Shown in pieces: positions 8,910 to 18,595 of a stretch of 64,000 bases of DNA. Positions within the stretch are counted from its first letter, which is position 1, and every line of letters begins with the position of its first letter. Origin of the DNA: Rheinheimera sp. MM224 (GTDB lineage: Bacteria; Pseudomonadota; Gammaproteobacteria; Enterobacterales; Alteromonadaceae). The notes below the pieces were generated by a model. The model saw only the letters and a list, made by a program, of their open reading frames with translations, ran no database searches and was not told the origin of the DNA. A program made the translations under genes and the position numbers. The stretch spans positions 3,771,001-3,835,000 of the forward strand of contig NZ_OX352320.1 in assembly GCF_947090785.1 (NCBI RefSeq). The letters are read 5' to 3'.

Positions 8910-10181
8910 ATGTCAGCTCAGTACACTCAATATTATGGTTTATACAGTAAAGCCAGAACCAGCCCAACCCGTTTCTATAAAACCTTTCAACTGGCCAGCC
9001 TGACCGCAGCTTTGTTGGTCAGCTTACCCAGTCAGGCCGGTTTCCCGACTATTTACGGCAAAATTAATGTCAGTGCCCAGCAGTATGATTTCGAAAAGTT
9101 AAATTTTGCCCAAACCACACCAGCCACTAACCCTGTTAGCTATCAGCATAGTGGCGCAACCAGCATAGCCGATGAGCTGGACAATACTTCTGTCGAAAGC
9201 AACGCCTCGCGTTTTGGTATTCGTGGTGATTTAGACGTGTCTGCCGATCTGAAAATTATTTATCTGGTGGAATACGGTATAGACACGGACAACGGCACCA
9301 ACGCCAATGGCCGTGAGCTGACTCAGCGTAATATCTACGCTGGCTTGCAAGGCGAATGGGGTACGCTGCTTATCGGCAAAAACGATACACCACTGAAAAC
9401 CCTGCAAACCAATACAGTTGTACGTGGAGACATCGATAGATTTAATGATGCCGCTTTAGCTGATATCGGCAGTTATCTGGTCGGCGAAAACCGCGCCGAT
9501 AATGTCATTCAATACAACTCCCCTATTTTCCTTGAAGGTTTCGAATTCAGTTTTGCCGCTATTCAAAGCGAAGAAACAGGCATAGCAGTCAACGCCAACA
9601 ATCCGCAGGATGACAGTGATTTAGCAAGTGGTTATTCCAGCGCTTTAACTTACGGTAAATCCAAATGGTTTGTTGGTGTCGCCGTCGACAGCAACGTGGC
9701 GACCACTGATGCAGTCCGGGTTTTAGGCGAAGTATCTGTTGGCTCGGTGAAATTAGGAGCTATCTACCAAACCGCTGAAGCCCATAAAGACACCGACCGT
9801 ATTGGCCCCTTCTCTACTTTTGTTGGCTCTTCAGTATCAAATTCTGGCGCGCAAAACGGCCTGAATCCTATCAGCGAATGGGATGGCGCTTCAGGCAATG
9901 CCTTTATTGAACAGGATGGTTATGTGCTGAACGCAGCCTGGAAAGTCGCAGGCCCATGGACAGCCAAAGCTCAATACGGCAGTTCAACTTCAACACCAGC
10001 CAACAGCAGCTACGGCGATGTGGATGTGACAGCTCTGGCTCTGGGTGTGGATTACAAATTAAGTGACGCAGCACGGCTTTACAGCTACTACGCCCAGTTA
10101 GAAACCGAAGGTGACAGCCTGATCGGCACGGTAAAACCTAAAGACAGCACTTTGGCTGTAGGTCTGGATTTTAGATTCTAA
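8910..10181 (+). CDS. Outer-membrane general porin
   Basis: A 423-residue Gram-negative 16-strand porin (Porin_4/OmpC-like). The N terminus is longer than usual. About 20 polar residues precede the hydrophobic signal core TAALLVSLPSQA, with cleavage expected before GFPTIYGKINVSAQ. Typical motifs follow: SRFGIRGDLDVSADLKIIYLVE split over strands, RNIYAGLQGEWGTLLIGKND, and the C-terminal LAVGLDFRF ending in the Phe recognised by the BAM complex. GGAG lies 6 bases before the ATG. It is directly followed by sbp, so it probably raises outer-membrane permeability to sulfate or sulfonates under sulfur limitation (inference). Confidence 0.92.
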   Translation: MSAQYTQYYGLYSKARTSPTRFYKTFQLASLTAALLVSLPSQAGFPTIYGKINVSAQQYDFEKLNFAQTTPATNPVSYQHSGATSIADELDNTSVESNASRFGIRGDLDVSADLKIIYLVEYGIDTDNGTNANGRELTQRNIYAGLQGEWGTLLIGKNDTPLKTLQTNTVVRGDIDRFNDAALADIGSYLVGENRADNVIQYNSPIFLEGFEFSFAAIQSEETGIAVNANNPQDDSDLASGYSSALTYGKSKWFVGVAVDSNVATTDAVRVLGEVSVGSVKLGAIYQTAEAHKDTDRIGPFSTFVGSSVSNSGAQNGLNPISEWDGASGNAFIEQDGYVLNAAWKVAGPWTAKAQYGSSTSTPANSSYGDVDVTALALGVDYKLSDAARLYSYYAQLETEGDSLIGTVKPKDSTLAVGLDFRF

Positions 10182-10205
10182 AAACTACTTGAACAGGAAA
10201 ATTTT

Positions 10206-11201
10206 ATGCAAAGCATCAAAAGTAAATTACTGCTGACCGCCACTGTACTGACCTTAAGTTCAGGCTTAATGGCCAAAGATATTACCTTACTCAATGTGTC
10301 GTACGACCCGACCCGAGAGTTATACCGTGATTACAACAAAGCCTTCTCGGCTTACTGGCAGCAAAAAACCGGCGATACCGTCAAAATTGAACAATCACAT
10401 GGCGGCTCCGGCAGCCAGTCACGTTCTGTCATTGATGGCTTAAGAGCAGACGTAGTGACCTTAGCTTTGTCCGGCGATATAGATCCGCTGGCAAAAATTG
10501 GTAAGTTACTGCCGGAAAACTGGGAAAGCCGCTTAGCCGACAGCAGTGCGCCTTACACCTCCACCATAGTTTTTCTGGTGCGCAAAGGTAATCCGAAAAA
10601 TATCAAAGACTGGGACGATCTGGTCAAAGAAGGGGTCGAAGTCATCACTCCAAATCCAAAAACCTCAGGCGGCGCCCGCTGGAACTATCTAGCAGCCTGG
10701 GCTTATGCCGAACAAAAATATGGCTTCGATGATGCAGCCAAAGACTTCGTAGGCAAGCTGTTTAAAAACGTGCCTGTGCTGGACTCAGGCGCACGTGGTT
10801 CAACCACCACTTTTGTGCAGCGTGGTATAGGTGATGTGTTATTGGCCTGGGAAAACGAAGCCTTTTTGGCGGTAAATGAATTAGGCAAAGACAAAATTGA
10901 AATCGTAGTGCCGTCCTTATCTATTCTGGCTGAACCTTCTGTTGCTGTAGTAGATAAAAACACTGAAGCCAAAGGCACCACCGAAGTAGCAACTGCCTAC
11001 CTGCAGTACCTGTACAGCAAAGAAGGCCAACAACTGGCAGCCAAACATTACTACAGACCTCGCGACAAAGAAGTGGCTGCAGAATACAGCAAACAGTTCC
11101 CACAACTGAAGCTGGTGACTATTGCCGACTTTGGTGGCTGGCAAAAAGCTCAACCAGAACACTTTGGTGATGGCGGCGTTTTTGATCAGATTTATAACTA
11201 G
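10206..11201 (+). CDS. sbp: Periplasmic sulfate-binding protein
   Basis: A 331-residue solute-binding protein of the sulfate/thiosulfate ABC transporter. The signal peptide ends at LSSGLMA, and the mature protein begins [17 protein letters not shown], the classical Sbp/CysP signature. Oxyanion-binding motifs include [16 protein letters not shown] and [16 protein letters not shown]. It captures sulfate in the periplasm and passes it to CysT-CysW. It lies 24 bases after the porin and 75 before cysT, with a stem-loop in that gap. CysP and Sbp cannot be fully separated by eye; Sbp is favoured. Confidence 0.93.
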   Translation: MQSIKSKLLLTATVLTLSSGLMAKDITLLNVSYDPTRELYRDYNKAFSAYWQQKTGDTVKIEQSHGGSGSQSRSVIDGLRADVVTLALSGDIDPLAKIGKLLPENWESRLADSSAPYTSTIVFLVRKGNPKNIKDWDDLVKEGVEVITPNPKTSGGARWNYLAAWAYAEQKYGFDDAAKDFVGKLFKNVPVLDSGARGSTTTFVQRGIGDVLLAWENEAFLAVNELGKDKIEIVVPSLSILAEPSVAVVDKNTEAKGTTEVATAYLQYLYSKEGQQLAAKHYYRPRDKEVAAEYSKQFPQLKLVTIADFGGWQKAQPEHFGDGGVFDQIYN

Positions 11202-11217
11202 CCAAAACAATGAACTA

Positions 11218-11246
11218 AAAAGCGACGCTATACAGCTGTCGCTTTT
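11218..11246 (+). terminator. Intra-operon stem-loop between sbp and cysT
   Basis: AAAAGCGAC (11218-11226) pairs with GTCGCTTTT (11238-11246), extended by GCT/AGC inside. A partial terminator or mRNA-stabilising hairpin here would let the binding protein be made in excess over the permeases. Confidence 0.65.
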
Positions 11247-11276
11247 GTCGTTTAACCACAAAGGAGGTTCCTTATC

Positions 11277-12119
11277 TTGAAAAAATCATCCTGGCTAAAG
11301 CCTACTGTACTGCCCGGTTTTGGCTTATCTCTGGGCTTTACCACCTTTTATTTAAGCTTAATAGTGCTACTACCTTTAGCCGCTTTATTGGGCCATAGCC
11401 TGACGTTAAGTTGGGCTGAATTTTGGAAAGTAGTGGCCAGCGACAGAGCTATCGCCAGTTATCAGCTGACGTTTGGCGCCTCTTTTATTGCAGCAGCTGT
11501 CAATCTGGTGTTTGGTTTGATAGTCGCCTGGGTGTTAGTGCGCTACAACTTCTTTGGTAAAAAGGTGATTGATGCCTTAGTCGATTTGCCCTTTGCTTTA
11601 CCCACAGCAGTGGCCGGTATTGCACTGACAGCCATTTATGCCCCTAATGGCTGGATTGGTCAGCATTTAAGTGCTTTAGGCATTAAAGCCGCTTACAGCC
11701 CTTTAGGTGTCACCTTAGCGCTGATTTTTATCGGTCTGCCTTTTGTAGTGCGCACAGTGCAGCCTGTGCTGGAAGATTTGGAAAAAGAAATTGAAGAAGC
11801 AGCCGCCAGTTTAGGTGCGAACCGCTTACAAACCTTTTGCCGTATTTTATTCCCAGCCCTGTTGCCCTCTTTACTGACAGGTTTTGCATTGGCTTTCGCC
11901 CGAGCTGTAGGTGAATACGGTTCTGTGGTCTTTATCAGCGGCAATATGCCAATGAAAACTGAAATTACGCCGCTGCTCATCATGACTCGCTTAGAGCAAT
12001 TTGATTATGCCGGGGCTGCAGCTCTGGGCTCTGTGATGTTATTTATTTCTTTTATTTTATTGCTGCTGATTAACCTGCTTCAACACTGGAGCAACAACAG
12101 ACATGGAGCTAAAGCATGA
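11277..12119 (+). CDS. cysT: Sulfate ABC transporter permease CysT
   Basis: A 280-residue inner-membrane permease subunit (CysT/CysU) with six predicted membrane spans. The EAA loop that docks on CysA is visible as [21 protein letters not shown]. It starts at TTG 11277: a near-perfect AAGGAGG (11261-11267) stands 9 bases upstream and no ATG lies close by, which decides the start. The gene overlaps cysW by ATGA at 12116-12119. It pairs with CysW to form the sulfate channel. The ATPase gene cysA is not in this operon but 4 kb away on the other strand. Confidence 0.95.
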   Translation: MKKSSWLKPTVLPGFGLSLGFTTFYLSLIVLLPLAALLGHSLTLSWAEFWKVVASDRAIASYQLTFGASFIAAAVNLVFGLIVAWVLVRYNFFGKKVIDALVDLPFALPTAVAGIALTAIYAPNGWIGQHLSALGIKAAYSPLGVTLALIFIGLPFVVRTVQPVLEDLEKEIEEAAASLGANRLQTFCRILFPALLPSLLTGFALAFARAVGEYGSVVFISGNMPMKTEITPLLIMTRLEQFDYAGAAALGSVMLFISFILLLLINLLQHWSNNRHGAKA

Positions 12120-13003
12120 GCAGTATCCCACTTCATTCGCCTCATCCGGCAGCTGCCGCTTTACGCAAAGCCACCACTGAACCATTGTGGGTTCGCCTGC
12201 TGCTGACCTGCATAGCGCTGTTATTTCTGGTTTTGTTTCTGGTGCTGCCGCTTTTTATTGTGTTTAGCGAAGCATTTTCCCGTGGTGCTGAACTGTATTG
12301 GGCTTCAATCAGTGAACCTGCAGCTTTACACGCGATAAAACTCACACTGATAGCAGCCGCTATTGCTGTACCCTGCAACGTGATTTTTGGTCTGGCAGCC
12401 AGCTGGGCTATCGCCAAATTTCAGTTTAAAGGCCGGCAGCTGTTGATCACCCTGATAGACCTGCCAATAGCCGTCTCGCCTGTGATTGTAGGTTTAAGCC
12501 TGATGCTGATTTTTGGCGCCCGGGGTTATTTAGGCGACTGGCTGATGGATCATGATGTGCGCATTATGTTTGCCGTACCCGGCATAGTACTAGCGACTAT
12601 TTTTATCACCTTTCCTTTTGTCGCCCGTGAGCTTATTCCACTGATGCAGGAGCAAGGCAGGGAACAGGAAGAAGCAGCTTTAACCTTAGGTGCCAACGGC
12701 TGGCAAACCTTTTTCCGTGTCACTCTGCCTTCAGTGAAATGGGCCTTGTTATACGGCGTGATTTTAGCCAATGCCCGCGCTATGGGTGAATTTGGTGCTG
12801 TCAGTGTGGTGTCAGGCAAAATCCGCGAGCAAACCAATACCATGCCTTTGCATATTGAAATTTTGTACAACGAATATCAGTTTGCTGCGGCTTTTGCAGT
12901 ATCGTCTTTGTTGGCTTTATTGGCTTTAGTCACCCTGTTGCTGAAATCTCTGCTGGAATACAAAGCGGCCAAAGATTTGGCCGGTGCACAACAGGCCCAT
13001 TAA
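12116..13003 (+). CDS. cysW: Sulfate ABC transporter permease CysW
   Basis: The second permease of the sulfate transporter, 295 residues, six predicted membrane spans. The EAA loop reads [21 protein letters not shown], followed by the family motif [15 protein letters not shown]. The N-terminal 30 residues are cytoplasmic. Its ATG overlaps the cysT stop by four bases, so the two are translationally coupled. A G+C-rich hairpin with a delayed T-run follows at 13015-13035. Confidence 0.95.
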   Translation: MSSIPLHSPHPAAAALRKATTEPLWVRLLLTCIALLFLVLFLVLPLFIVFSEAFSRGAELYWASISEPAALHAIKLTLIAAAIAVPCNVIFGLAASWAIAKFQFKGRQLLITLIDLPIAVSPVIVGLSLMLIFGARGYLGDWLMDHDVRIMFAVPGIVLATIFITFPFVARELIPLMQEQGREQEEAALTLGANGWQTFFRVTLPSVKWALLYGVILANARAMGEFGAVSVVSGKIREQTNTMPLHIEILYNEYQFAAAFAVSSLLALLALVTLLLKSLLEYKAAKDLAGAQQAH

Positions 13004-13014
13004 AAAACTTCAGT

Positions 13015-13044
13015 CAGCAGCCTTCCGGGCTGCTGTGCTGTTTT
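13015..13044 (+). terminator. Probable terminator of the sulfate operon
   Basis: CAGCAGCC (13015-13022) pairs with GGCTGCTG (13028-13035). A TTTT run comes only after six more bases, so termination may be partial and the next gene may be co-transcribed. Confidence 0.6.
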
Positions 13045-13097
13045 ATATCAGTTCTGATATGCTAGGACGCAACTAATTGATACATAAGGATATGGCA

Positions 13098-14480
13098 ATG
13101 GATACTGTCCGCCACATAGCGATAGTGGGTGCCGGATTCAGTGGTACAGCTTTGGCTATACGTTTACTGCAACTTAGTACTGAACCGGTGCGGATCAGTC
13201 TTTTGGATCAGCAAGACAGTTTTGGTCCAGGCATTGCCTACAACCCCTACTCCAGCGCACATTTGCTTAATGTTGCCGCTGGTAAAATGAGTCTGTTTGC
13301 AGAGCAACCTCAGCATTTTGTCGACTGGCTGCTACAACAACCTGACTACAGACACCATAACCCGGCTTTGCTGGCACAGGCTTATCTGTCCCGTGCTTTA
13401 TATGGTCAGTATATTCAACAGCTGCTGGCAGAGCAGATCAGCCAACATCCTCGTTCACAACTGGACTGTCTGCAGCGGCGTATTGTGCGGATTCAGCCGC
13501 AACAAGATGGTTATCTGCTGACGGATTCCAGAGACCAGCAGTTATTGGCTACGGAAGTGGTATTAGCCTGCGGCAATCAAAGCCCACGTAATTTTAGTTT
13601 TTTATCCAGCGCTACCTTACAAAGCGATTTTTATCAGCAAAACCCATGGCAAACACCACAACTGAATACGGCCTCTGACGCACCGGTTTTAATACTGGGT
13701 AACGGCCTGAGCATGGTGGATACGGTGCTGGCTTTAAAAGCTCAGGGCTGCACAAAAACTATTCTGTCACTGTCGCCACACGGTTTTCAGATCTTGCCAC
13801 ACCGTCATCCTGGCTTGAGTTATCCGGATATGGTGAAAGAGCTGGAAGGTAAAAGCTGGTCTTTGTCTGAACTGGTTCCTTTGTTTAACAAACACCGCAA
13901 AATTATCCGCAGTCTGGGTATTTCAGCAGAGCCTCTGGTGGATTCATTACGTCCGCTGACGCAACAAATTTGGCAGGGCTGGTCACTGAAAGAAAAACAG
14001 CGATTTGTGCGCTTACTGCGGCATTTATGGGGCGTTGCCCGTCACAGGCTGCCACTGCATATTCATGATCAGCTGCAACAGTGGCAAATCAAAGGGCAAT
14101 TGCAGGTACTGGCGGGCCGCGTGCAACGTATTGCGCCTTCAGCGCAAGGTTATCAGGTGCAGTATCAGCACCAGCAGACAAAATACAAACTAACTGTGTC
14201 ACAGATCATCAATTGCACTGGCCCTGAAACTGATCTCAGTCAGTTAAAACAAGGCTTGTTTGCGCAGTTATTGCAACAAGGTCTGATACAACAGGATAAG
14301 CTGAAGCTGGGTATTCAGGTGAAACCAGAGACCTATCAGGTGCGTGATGCACAGGGTGAAGCTCAGGCCGGTTTCTACGCCATTGGCCCTTTGCTAAGAG
14401 CACAATTATGGGAAAGCACAGCAGTGAATGAGTTGCGCCAGCAGGCATTGCAACTGGCGCAACTTTTGAGTCTGAAATAG
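13098..14480 (+). CDS. FAD/NAD(P)-binding oxidoreductase, YdhS-like
   Basis: A 460-residue flavoprotein of the 'FAD-NAD(P)-binding' family (NAD_binding_9, YdhS-like). The N-terminal Rossmann motif is IAIVGAGFSGTALAIRLL. The diagnostic family segment GIAYNPYSSAHLLNVAAGK is followed by a second nucleotide-binding stretch, PVLILGNGLSMVDTVLAL. The ATG at 13098 is chosen because AAGGA (13086-13090) is 7 bases before it; ATG 13092 is too close and TTG 13077 has no site. It follows cysW by 94 bases in the same direction. Its substrate is unknown; a link to sulfur metabolism is suggested by position only. Confidence 0.85.
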   Translation: MDTVRHIAIVGAGFSGTALAIRLLQLSTEPVRISLLDQQDSFGPGIAYNPYSSAHLLNVAAGKMSLFAEQPQHFVDWLLQQPDYRHHNPALLAQAYLSRALYGQYIQQLLAEQISQHPRSQLDCLQRRIVRIQPQQDGYLLTDSRDQQLLATEVVLACGNQSPRNFSFLSSATLQSDFYQQNPWQTPQLNTASDAPVLILGNGLSMVDTVLALKAQGCTKTILSLSPHGFQILPHRHPGLSYPDMVKELEGKSWSLSELVPLFNKHRKIIRSLGISAEPLVDSLRPLTQQIWQGWSLKEKQRFVRLLRHLWGVARHRLPLHIHDQLQQWQIKGQLQVLAGRVQRIAPSAQGYQVQYQHQQTKYKLTVSQIINCTGPETDLSQLKQGLFAQLLQQGLIQQDKLKLGIQVKPETYQVRDAQGEAQAGFYAIGPLLRAQLWESTAVNELRQQALQLAQLLSLK

Positions 14481-14494
14481 CACAGAGGATCTGG

Positions 14495-15784
14495 TTAGCT
14501 ACGGATTTCGCAGCTAACTGGGGTATCTGCCAGAGCTTTTGCAAAAACGCTGTCATCTTCCACATTGTCCTGCGCCACAGCTCCTGTCAGCAAGCCTTCC
14601 TGCTCAGCGACCACTAAAGCCACCATAGTATCGCCTGTGACATTGGTAGTGGTTCTGATCATATCGACAATACGATCAATGGCGGCGATAAAAGCAATAC
14701 CTTCCAGCGGTAACCCCACCACAGATAAAGTCACGGTCAGCATCACCAGCGCAGTGCCTGGTACACCAGCTGTGCCTAATGAAGCTAATGTAGCGGTGCC
14801 TACAATCAGCAGATAATCAATAAACTGCAGTTCAATGCCATATAAGTTAGCGATAAAAATAGCGGCGACCGCCGGATAAATACCACCACAACCATCCATA
14901 TTAATGGTCGAACCCAAAGGTAAAACAAAACCAGCATAGTCTTTGGAAACCTTCAGATCTTCAGTCACGGCTTTGTAACTGGCTGGCAAGGTGGCATAAC
15001 TGGAGCAGGTACTAAAGGCGACCAACTGCACGGGGAAAATAGCTCTGAAGTAGTCCGTTACTTTCATTGAACTGAAAAAGTGCACAAAACCGCCATAGGT
15101 AAGTCCTATATGCAGCAAACAGCCAACATAAATAGCCAAAATAAACTTGCCGAGCGGCAGCAGCATTTCCAGACCATAAGTACCAACCACCCAAGCTATC
15201 AAACCAAACACACCAACGGGTGTAAACAGCAATACCAGACGGGTGACTTCAAACATCATGTCGGCACCAGAGCGCACCACCGCAAGCATAGCTGCGCCCT
15301 TTTCGCCTATATTGCGCAGCGCCAGTCCAAGCAAAATGGCAAACAACATCACAGGTAAAACCTGTCCCTGCGCCATAGCGGCTATTGGATTTGCCGGTAT
15401 TAAGTCCACCAACACCTGACTGACAGGGGGAATCACTTTTTCTGTTACTTGTGCTGCCACTAAATTCTGGCCGGTTTCAAATTGAAAGGCGGTGCCAACA
15501 CCAAGACCTATCAGGCTGGCAATCAGCGCTGTTAGTAAAAATAGCCCCACTGTTTTACTGGCGATACGACCTAAGCCTTTGCCTTGCCCCAGTGAGGTAA
15601 CACTCAGAATCAGACTAAAAAACACCAGTGGGATCACTAACATTTTAATCGCATTGATATAGGCGGTTCCCAACGGCTTTAATAGCAGTGCATCAGTACC
15701 TAAGACTAAACCCGCGATCACACCCAGCGCCATGGCAACTAATACCTGCTGCCAGAGCGCAAATTTTAAATTGATGTTTTTCAT
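14495..15784 (-). CDS. Dicarboxylate/amino acid:cation symporter (DAACS family)
   Basis: A 429-residue inner-membrane symporter of the GltP/DctA/TcyP family with eight helices and two re-entrant hairpins. The serine-rich hairpin is seen as AFSTCSSYATLPAS. The TINMDG cation/substrate motif appears in GSTINMDGCGGIYPA, and the last helix carries DRIVDMIRTTTNVTGD. Glutamate, aspartate, C4-dicarboxylates or cystine are all possible substrates. Because it sits among sulfate-uptake genes and shares an upstream motif with the porin operon, a sulfur-containing substrate such as cystine is worth considering. It converges on the FAD oxidoreductase with 14 bases between stops. Confidence 0.88.
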   Translation of the reverse strand: MKNINLKFALWQQVLVAMALGVIAGLVLGTDALLLKPLGTAYINAIKMLVIPLVFFSLILSVTSLGQGKGLGRIASKTVGLFLLTALIASLIGLGVGTAFQFETGQNLVAAQVTEKVIPPVSQVLVDLIPANPIAAMAQGQVLPVMLFAILLGLALRNIGEKGAAMLAVVRSGADMMFEVTRLVLLFTPVGVFGLIAWVVGTYGLEMLLPLGKFILAIYVGCLLHIGLTYGGFVHFFSSMKVTDYFRAIFPVQLVAFSTCSSYATLPASYKAVTEDLKVSKDYAGFVLPLGSTINMDGCGGIYPAVAAIFIANLYGIELQFIDYLLIVGTATLASLGTAGVPGTALVMLTVTLSVVGLPLEGIAFIAAIDRIVDMIRTTTNVTGDTMVALVVAEQEGLLTGAVAQDNVEDDSVFAKALADTPVSCEIRS

Positions 15785-16128
15785 AACAAATTCCGAAAAG
15801 AGAGGTAGCCAGTATAGGCGCTAAGCCGATCTGGACCAATTCAGTTCTGTTCTAAGCAAGAACCAAAAGGAGCAAGGCGTTAACTGTTACCGTCTCTAAA
15901 ATATGATATTCACTTTTGGAATATAAATATAGTTTACACAAACGTTTTGATCTAATAGATTGAAGTTGTTGCAGCAACTCACCGTCAGCGAGAAGCGGCA
16001 ACTACTCTGGTTTGAATGGATTCGAAATTCGTAGAGTGCAAGATGCACTATCCCCACTACGTTCTATTCCTTGTCCTGTTGCTTGTGGTCCACAGTCTTT
16101 ACCGACTTAAGTGACTACCCCATATAGT
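15785..16128 (+). promoter_or_regulatory. Divergent regulatory region, symporter / PEP-mutase-like gene
   Basis: No protein gene is convincing in this gap. It holds the core GAATATAAATAT (15919-15930), with ATATTC just upstream forming an inverted repeat. This core is shared with the porin-operon promoter at 8724-8735. The segment 15960-16128 contains several short hairpins (for example AGTGCA-AGA-TGCACT and TGTGG-T-CCACA) and runs into a strong terminator. Confidence 0.4.
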
Positions 16129-16160
16129 GCCCCGCCAACTTTTCGGCGGGGCTTTTTTTT
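15960..16160 (+). ncRNA. Candidate small RNA or attenuated leader
   Basis: A stretch with several small hairpins that ends at a textbook intrinsic terminator (16129-16160), although no protein gene precedes it on this strand. The TATAAAT at 15922-15928 could be the -10. It may be an independent sRNA, or the leader of the PEP-mutase-like gene whose ATG is 80 bases beyond the terminator. The 5' end is a guess, and no known sRNA family was recognised. Confidence 0.35.
16129..16160 (+). terminator. Strong terminator with no gene upstream
   Basis: GCCCCGCC (16129-16136) pairs with GGCGGGGC (16145-16152), followed by eight T. Confidence 0.9.
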
Positions 16161-16239
16161 GCTATCAGGACCGGAAGCGGCCAGACAAAAATTCAGCTGG
16201 GCTTTAGCATGCACTTACATGTTAAACAGGAACTTGCAT

Positions 16240-17025
16240 ATGACTACGATGACCCACTCTTTTGGCGCTTTACATCAACAGCCAGAGCCATTGTTACTTA
16301 TTAATATCTGGGATCCAGCCAGTGCTGTATTAGCACAGCAGCAAGGCGCAAAAGCCCTTGGCACATCCAGCGCCGCTTTGGCCTGGTCCTTGGGTTACGC
16401 TGACGGTCAGCAGCTCCCTGTCGCCGAATTGCTGGCAGCGATACAACGTATCCTGCGAGTGATTCAATTGCCTTTGACTGTGGATATAGAACAAGGCTAC
16501 AACGACGACCCCTTGCAAGTTGCACAGCTGCTTGTTCAATTGGCAGAGCTGGGTGTGGCAGGTATTAATATTGAAGATGGTACTGCAGAGCCGGAGCTTT
16601 TATGTGCAAAAATTCGTGCTTGCCGTGATCTTTTGAAGGGGCGGGTTTTGTTTATCAACGCCAGAACTGATGTTTATTTGGCGCAATTGGCTACAGGGCA
16701 AAAAGCGGTTACAGAGTGCAGTAGACGGCTGGCTTTGTATCAAGAGGCTGGGGCTGATGGCGCTTTTGTGCCTGGATTAACGGATTTAGCTGTGGCGAAA
16801 CAATTGAGCCAGCACAGCAGTTTGCCACTGAATTTAATGGGCAGGCCAGAGGGTGCAACTGTTGAAGATTTAACTGAAGCGGGAGTGAAGCGTATAAGTG
16901 CAGGCCCGGCGTTATTTGTGCAAAGTTATCAGGCTTATCAGCAGGCTGTGTTAAGTTTTTTGCAACAAAGCCCGCTTACAGATAAAGCTTTAAATTACGA
17001 TGATCTAAATAGCCTGTTCAGCTAA
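16240..17025 (+). CDS. Isocitrate lyase/PEP mutase-family protein
   Basis: A 261-residue TIM-barrel protein of the isocitrate lyase/phosphoenolpyruvate mutase superfamily. The conserved segments are [18 protein letters not shown] and [11 protein letters not shown], which bind Mg2+ and an oxo-acid. Members act as PEP mutases, phosphonopyruvate hydrolases, methylisocitrate lyases or oxaloacetate decarboxylases. The KKCGH motif of isocitrate lyases is absent and the reaction is not known. The ATG at 16240 is chosen for family length and the CAGGA 7 bases before it; upstream in-frame codons cross the terminator hairpin. The stop overlaps the cysA stop on the other strand. Confidence 0.82.
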   Translation: MTTMTHSFGALHQQPEPLLLINIWDPASAVLAQQQGAKALGTSSAALAWSLGYADGQQLPVAELLAAIQRILRVIQLPLTVDIEQGYNDDPLQVAQLLVQLAELGVAGINIEDGTAEPELLCAKIRACRDLLKGRVLFINARTDVYLAQLATGQKAVTECSRRLALYQEAGADGAFVPGLTDLAVAKQLSQHSSLPLNLMGRPEGATVEDLTEAGVKRISAGPALFVQSYQAYQQAVLSFLQQSPLTDKALNYDDLNSLFS

Positions 17026-18086
17026 ATACCTTCACCAAGAAAGACTTTGCTGTAACGGGGCTTAATCCAGGCTTGTTGCCCCAATGATAAACCCAGTTGT
17101 TTAAAACGATCCCGGGCCAGCTCAACATGGATCAGTTGCTGGCTGTCTTTGGCTAAAAACTCCAGCCGGACATTGGGGCCTACTATGGTAATCAGGTCTA
17201 CTTTGGCTTCCAGCGCCTCGTTAGCAGGTTTTAACAACACATCAATTTCATGCGGCCGCACATAAGCAAAACCACTTTCTTCCTGTTCATTGGTAAATTC
17301 CGGCGATGCAACAGACAACTGGCCTATTTCGGCTTTGCCTTGTTTAATGCGGGCGTGAAACAAGTTCACATTACCTAAAAATTCATAGACAAAAGGATTG
17401 GCCGGATTGTCGTACACTTGCTCTGGTGAGCCCTGCTGCTCAATCCGTCCTTTGTTCATCACCACTATTTTGTCCGCCACTTCCAGCGCTTCTTCCTGAT
17501 CGTGGGTAACAAAAACGCTGGTGACATGAATTTCATCATGCAATCGCCGCAACCAGCGTCGTAACTCAGCTCTGACCTTGGCATCTAACGCGCCAAAGGG
17601 TTCGTCCAGCAGCAGTACTTTTGGCTCTACGGCCAAAGCGCGGGCTAAAGCAATACGCTGACGTTGACCACCTGAGAGCTGTGATGGATAGCGATCGGCT
17701 GTCCAGTCCAGTTGCACCAGCTCCAGCAAATGCTGCACTTTTTTACGAATAAGCTCCGGTGAAGGACGATGCTTTTTTGGTTTCACTGTTAAACCAAAAG
17801 CGACGTTTTCGTAGACGGTCATATGCTTAAACAGCGCATAGTGCTGAAACACAAAACCCACACCACGTTCTGAAACGTGGCGTCCGCTGATATCCAGATC
17901 ATCAAAATGGATGCTGCCACTGTCGGCTTGCTCTAAGCCGGCAATAATACGTAACAAGCTGGTTTTACCCGAACCTGAAGGGCCAAGTAAGGCCGTTAGC
18001 TCACCGGTCTGAATGGATAAACTGACATTATCGACGGCAACAAAGTCGCCAAATTTTTTATTGATCTGGTCTATATGGATGCTCAT
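17022..18086 (-). CDS. cysA: Sulfate ABC transporter ATP-binding protein CysA
   Basis: The 354-residue ATPase that drives CysT-CysW sulfate import. Walker A is GPSGSGKTS, the Q-loop is in [12 protein letters not shown], the signature is [15 protein letters not shown], Walker B is [13 protein letters not shown], and the H-loop is in [11 protein letters not shown]. The C-terminal 120 residues form the TOBE-type regulatory domain ([11 protein letters not shown]). It is separated from sbp-cysT-cysW by about 4 kb and lies on the opposite strand, 143 bases downstream of a YezD-like gene. Any co-regulation must be in trans. Confidence 0.96.
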   Translation of the reverse strand: MSIHIDQINKKFGDFVAVDNVSLSIQTGELTALLGPSGSGKTSLLRIIAGLEQADSGSIHFDDLDISGRHVSERGVGFVFQHYALFKHMTVYENVAFGLTVKPKKHRPSPELIRKKVQHLLELVQLDWTADRYPSQLSGGQRQRIALARALAVEPKVLLLDEPFGALDAKVRAELRRWLRRLHDEIHVTSVFVTHDQEEALEVADKIVVMNKGRIEQQGSPEQVYDNPANPFVYEFLGNVNLFHARIKQGKAEIGQLSVASPEFTNEQEESGFAYVRPHEIDVLLKPANEALEAKVDLITIVGPNVRLEFLAKDSQQLIHVELARDRFKQLGLSLGQQAWIKPRYSKVFLGEGI

Positions 18087-18229
18087 ATCAGCGCTCTGAG
18101 TTCAGGTTGTAGCCAACACAGCTTTTGCTGTTAGTGGCTCAACATCACTTCAGATCCGGTGGTCCGGTGCGCTGAAGCAGGAGAAAAGTAGGTAGGTCGG
18201 TTCACTGAGGGAAACAGTCTGAACCCGTA

Positions 18230-18397
18230 TTATAATGAAGGTTTATCCAGACGTAGTTTTTCGTTTTTTTCCAACTGCACTAATTTGCCCTGATGAAACA
18301 CCAGTTCAATAGAACCAAACTCTACCCGGCCAACCAGCTTTTCCAGTTTATCGAGCAGTTGGTTCAGCAAATCTGCAGATATTTCTTTTGCCGCCAT
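18230..18397 (-). CDS. YezD-like small protein (DUF2292)
   Basis: A 55-residue protein of the DUF2292/YezD family: SADLLNQLLDKLEKLVGRVE, then FGSIELVFHQGKLVQLEKNEK. Such proteins are often encoded beside sulfate or sulfur assimilation genes, which fits cysA directly downstream; their molecular role is not known. The start MAAKEIS is chosen over an upstream ATG because AAGGAG lies 7 bases before it, and the upstream ATG would overlap that ribosome binding site. It probably leads the cysA transcript. Confidence 0.85.
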   Translation of the reverse strand: MAAKEISADLLNQLLDKLEKLVGRVEFGSIELVFHQGKLVQLEKNEKLRLDKPSL

Positions 18398-18514
18398 CTC
18401 TGTTCTCCTTAAGGACATCTATATGTCTTTAAGCATTAAAGCAGAGCTAACTAATAACTTAAAATACTTTAAAGTAGCAAGGTTATACGAAAAAGAAATA
18501 TAAGACTGTAATAG

Positions 18515-18546
18515 AAAAAGGCCAGAGTGGTAGCTCTGGCCTTTTT
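18515..18546. terminator. Bidirectional terminator after rraB
   Basis: AAAAGGCCAGAG (18516-18527) pairs with CTCTGGCCTTTT (18534-18545). It has A- and T-runs on both sides, so it works on either strand. It ends the parC-plsC-rraB side and insulates the yezD-like/cysA promoter. Confidence 0.88.
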
Positions 18547-18595
18547 GTTTGATCCCAACAGATTAGAGATCTGAATAGCTAAAAACAGGTTTTAC

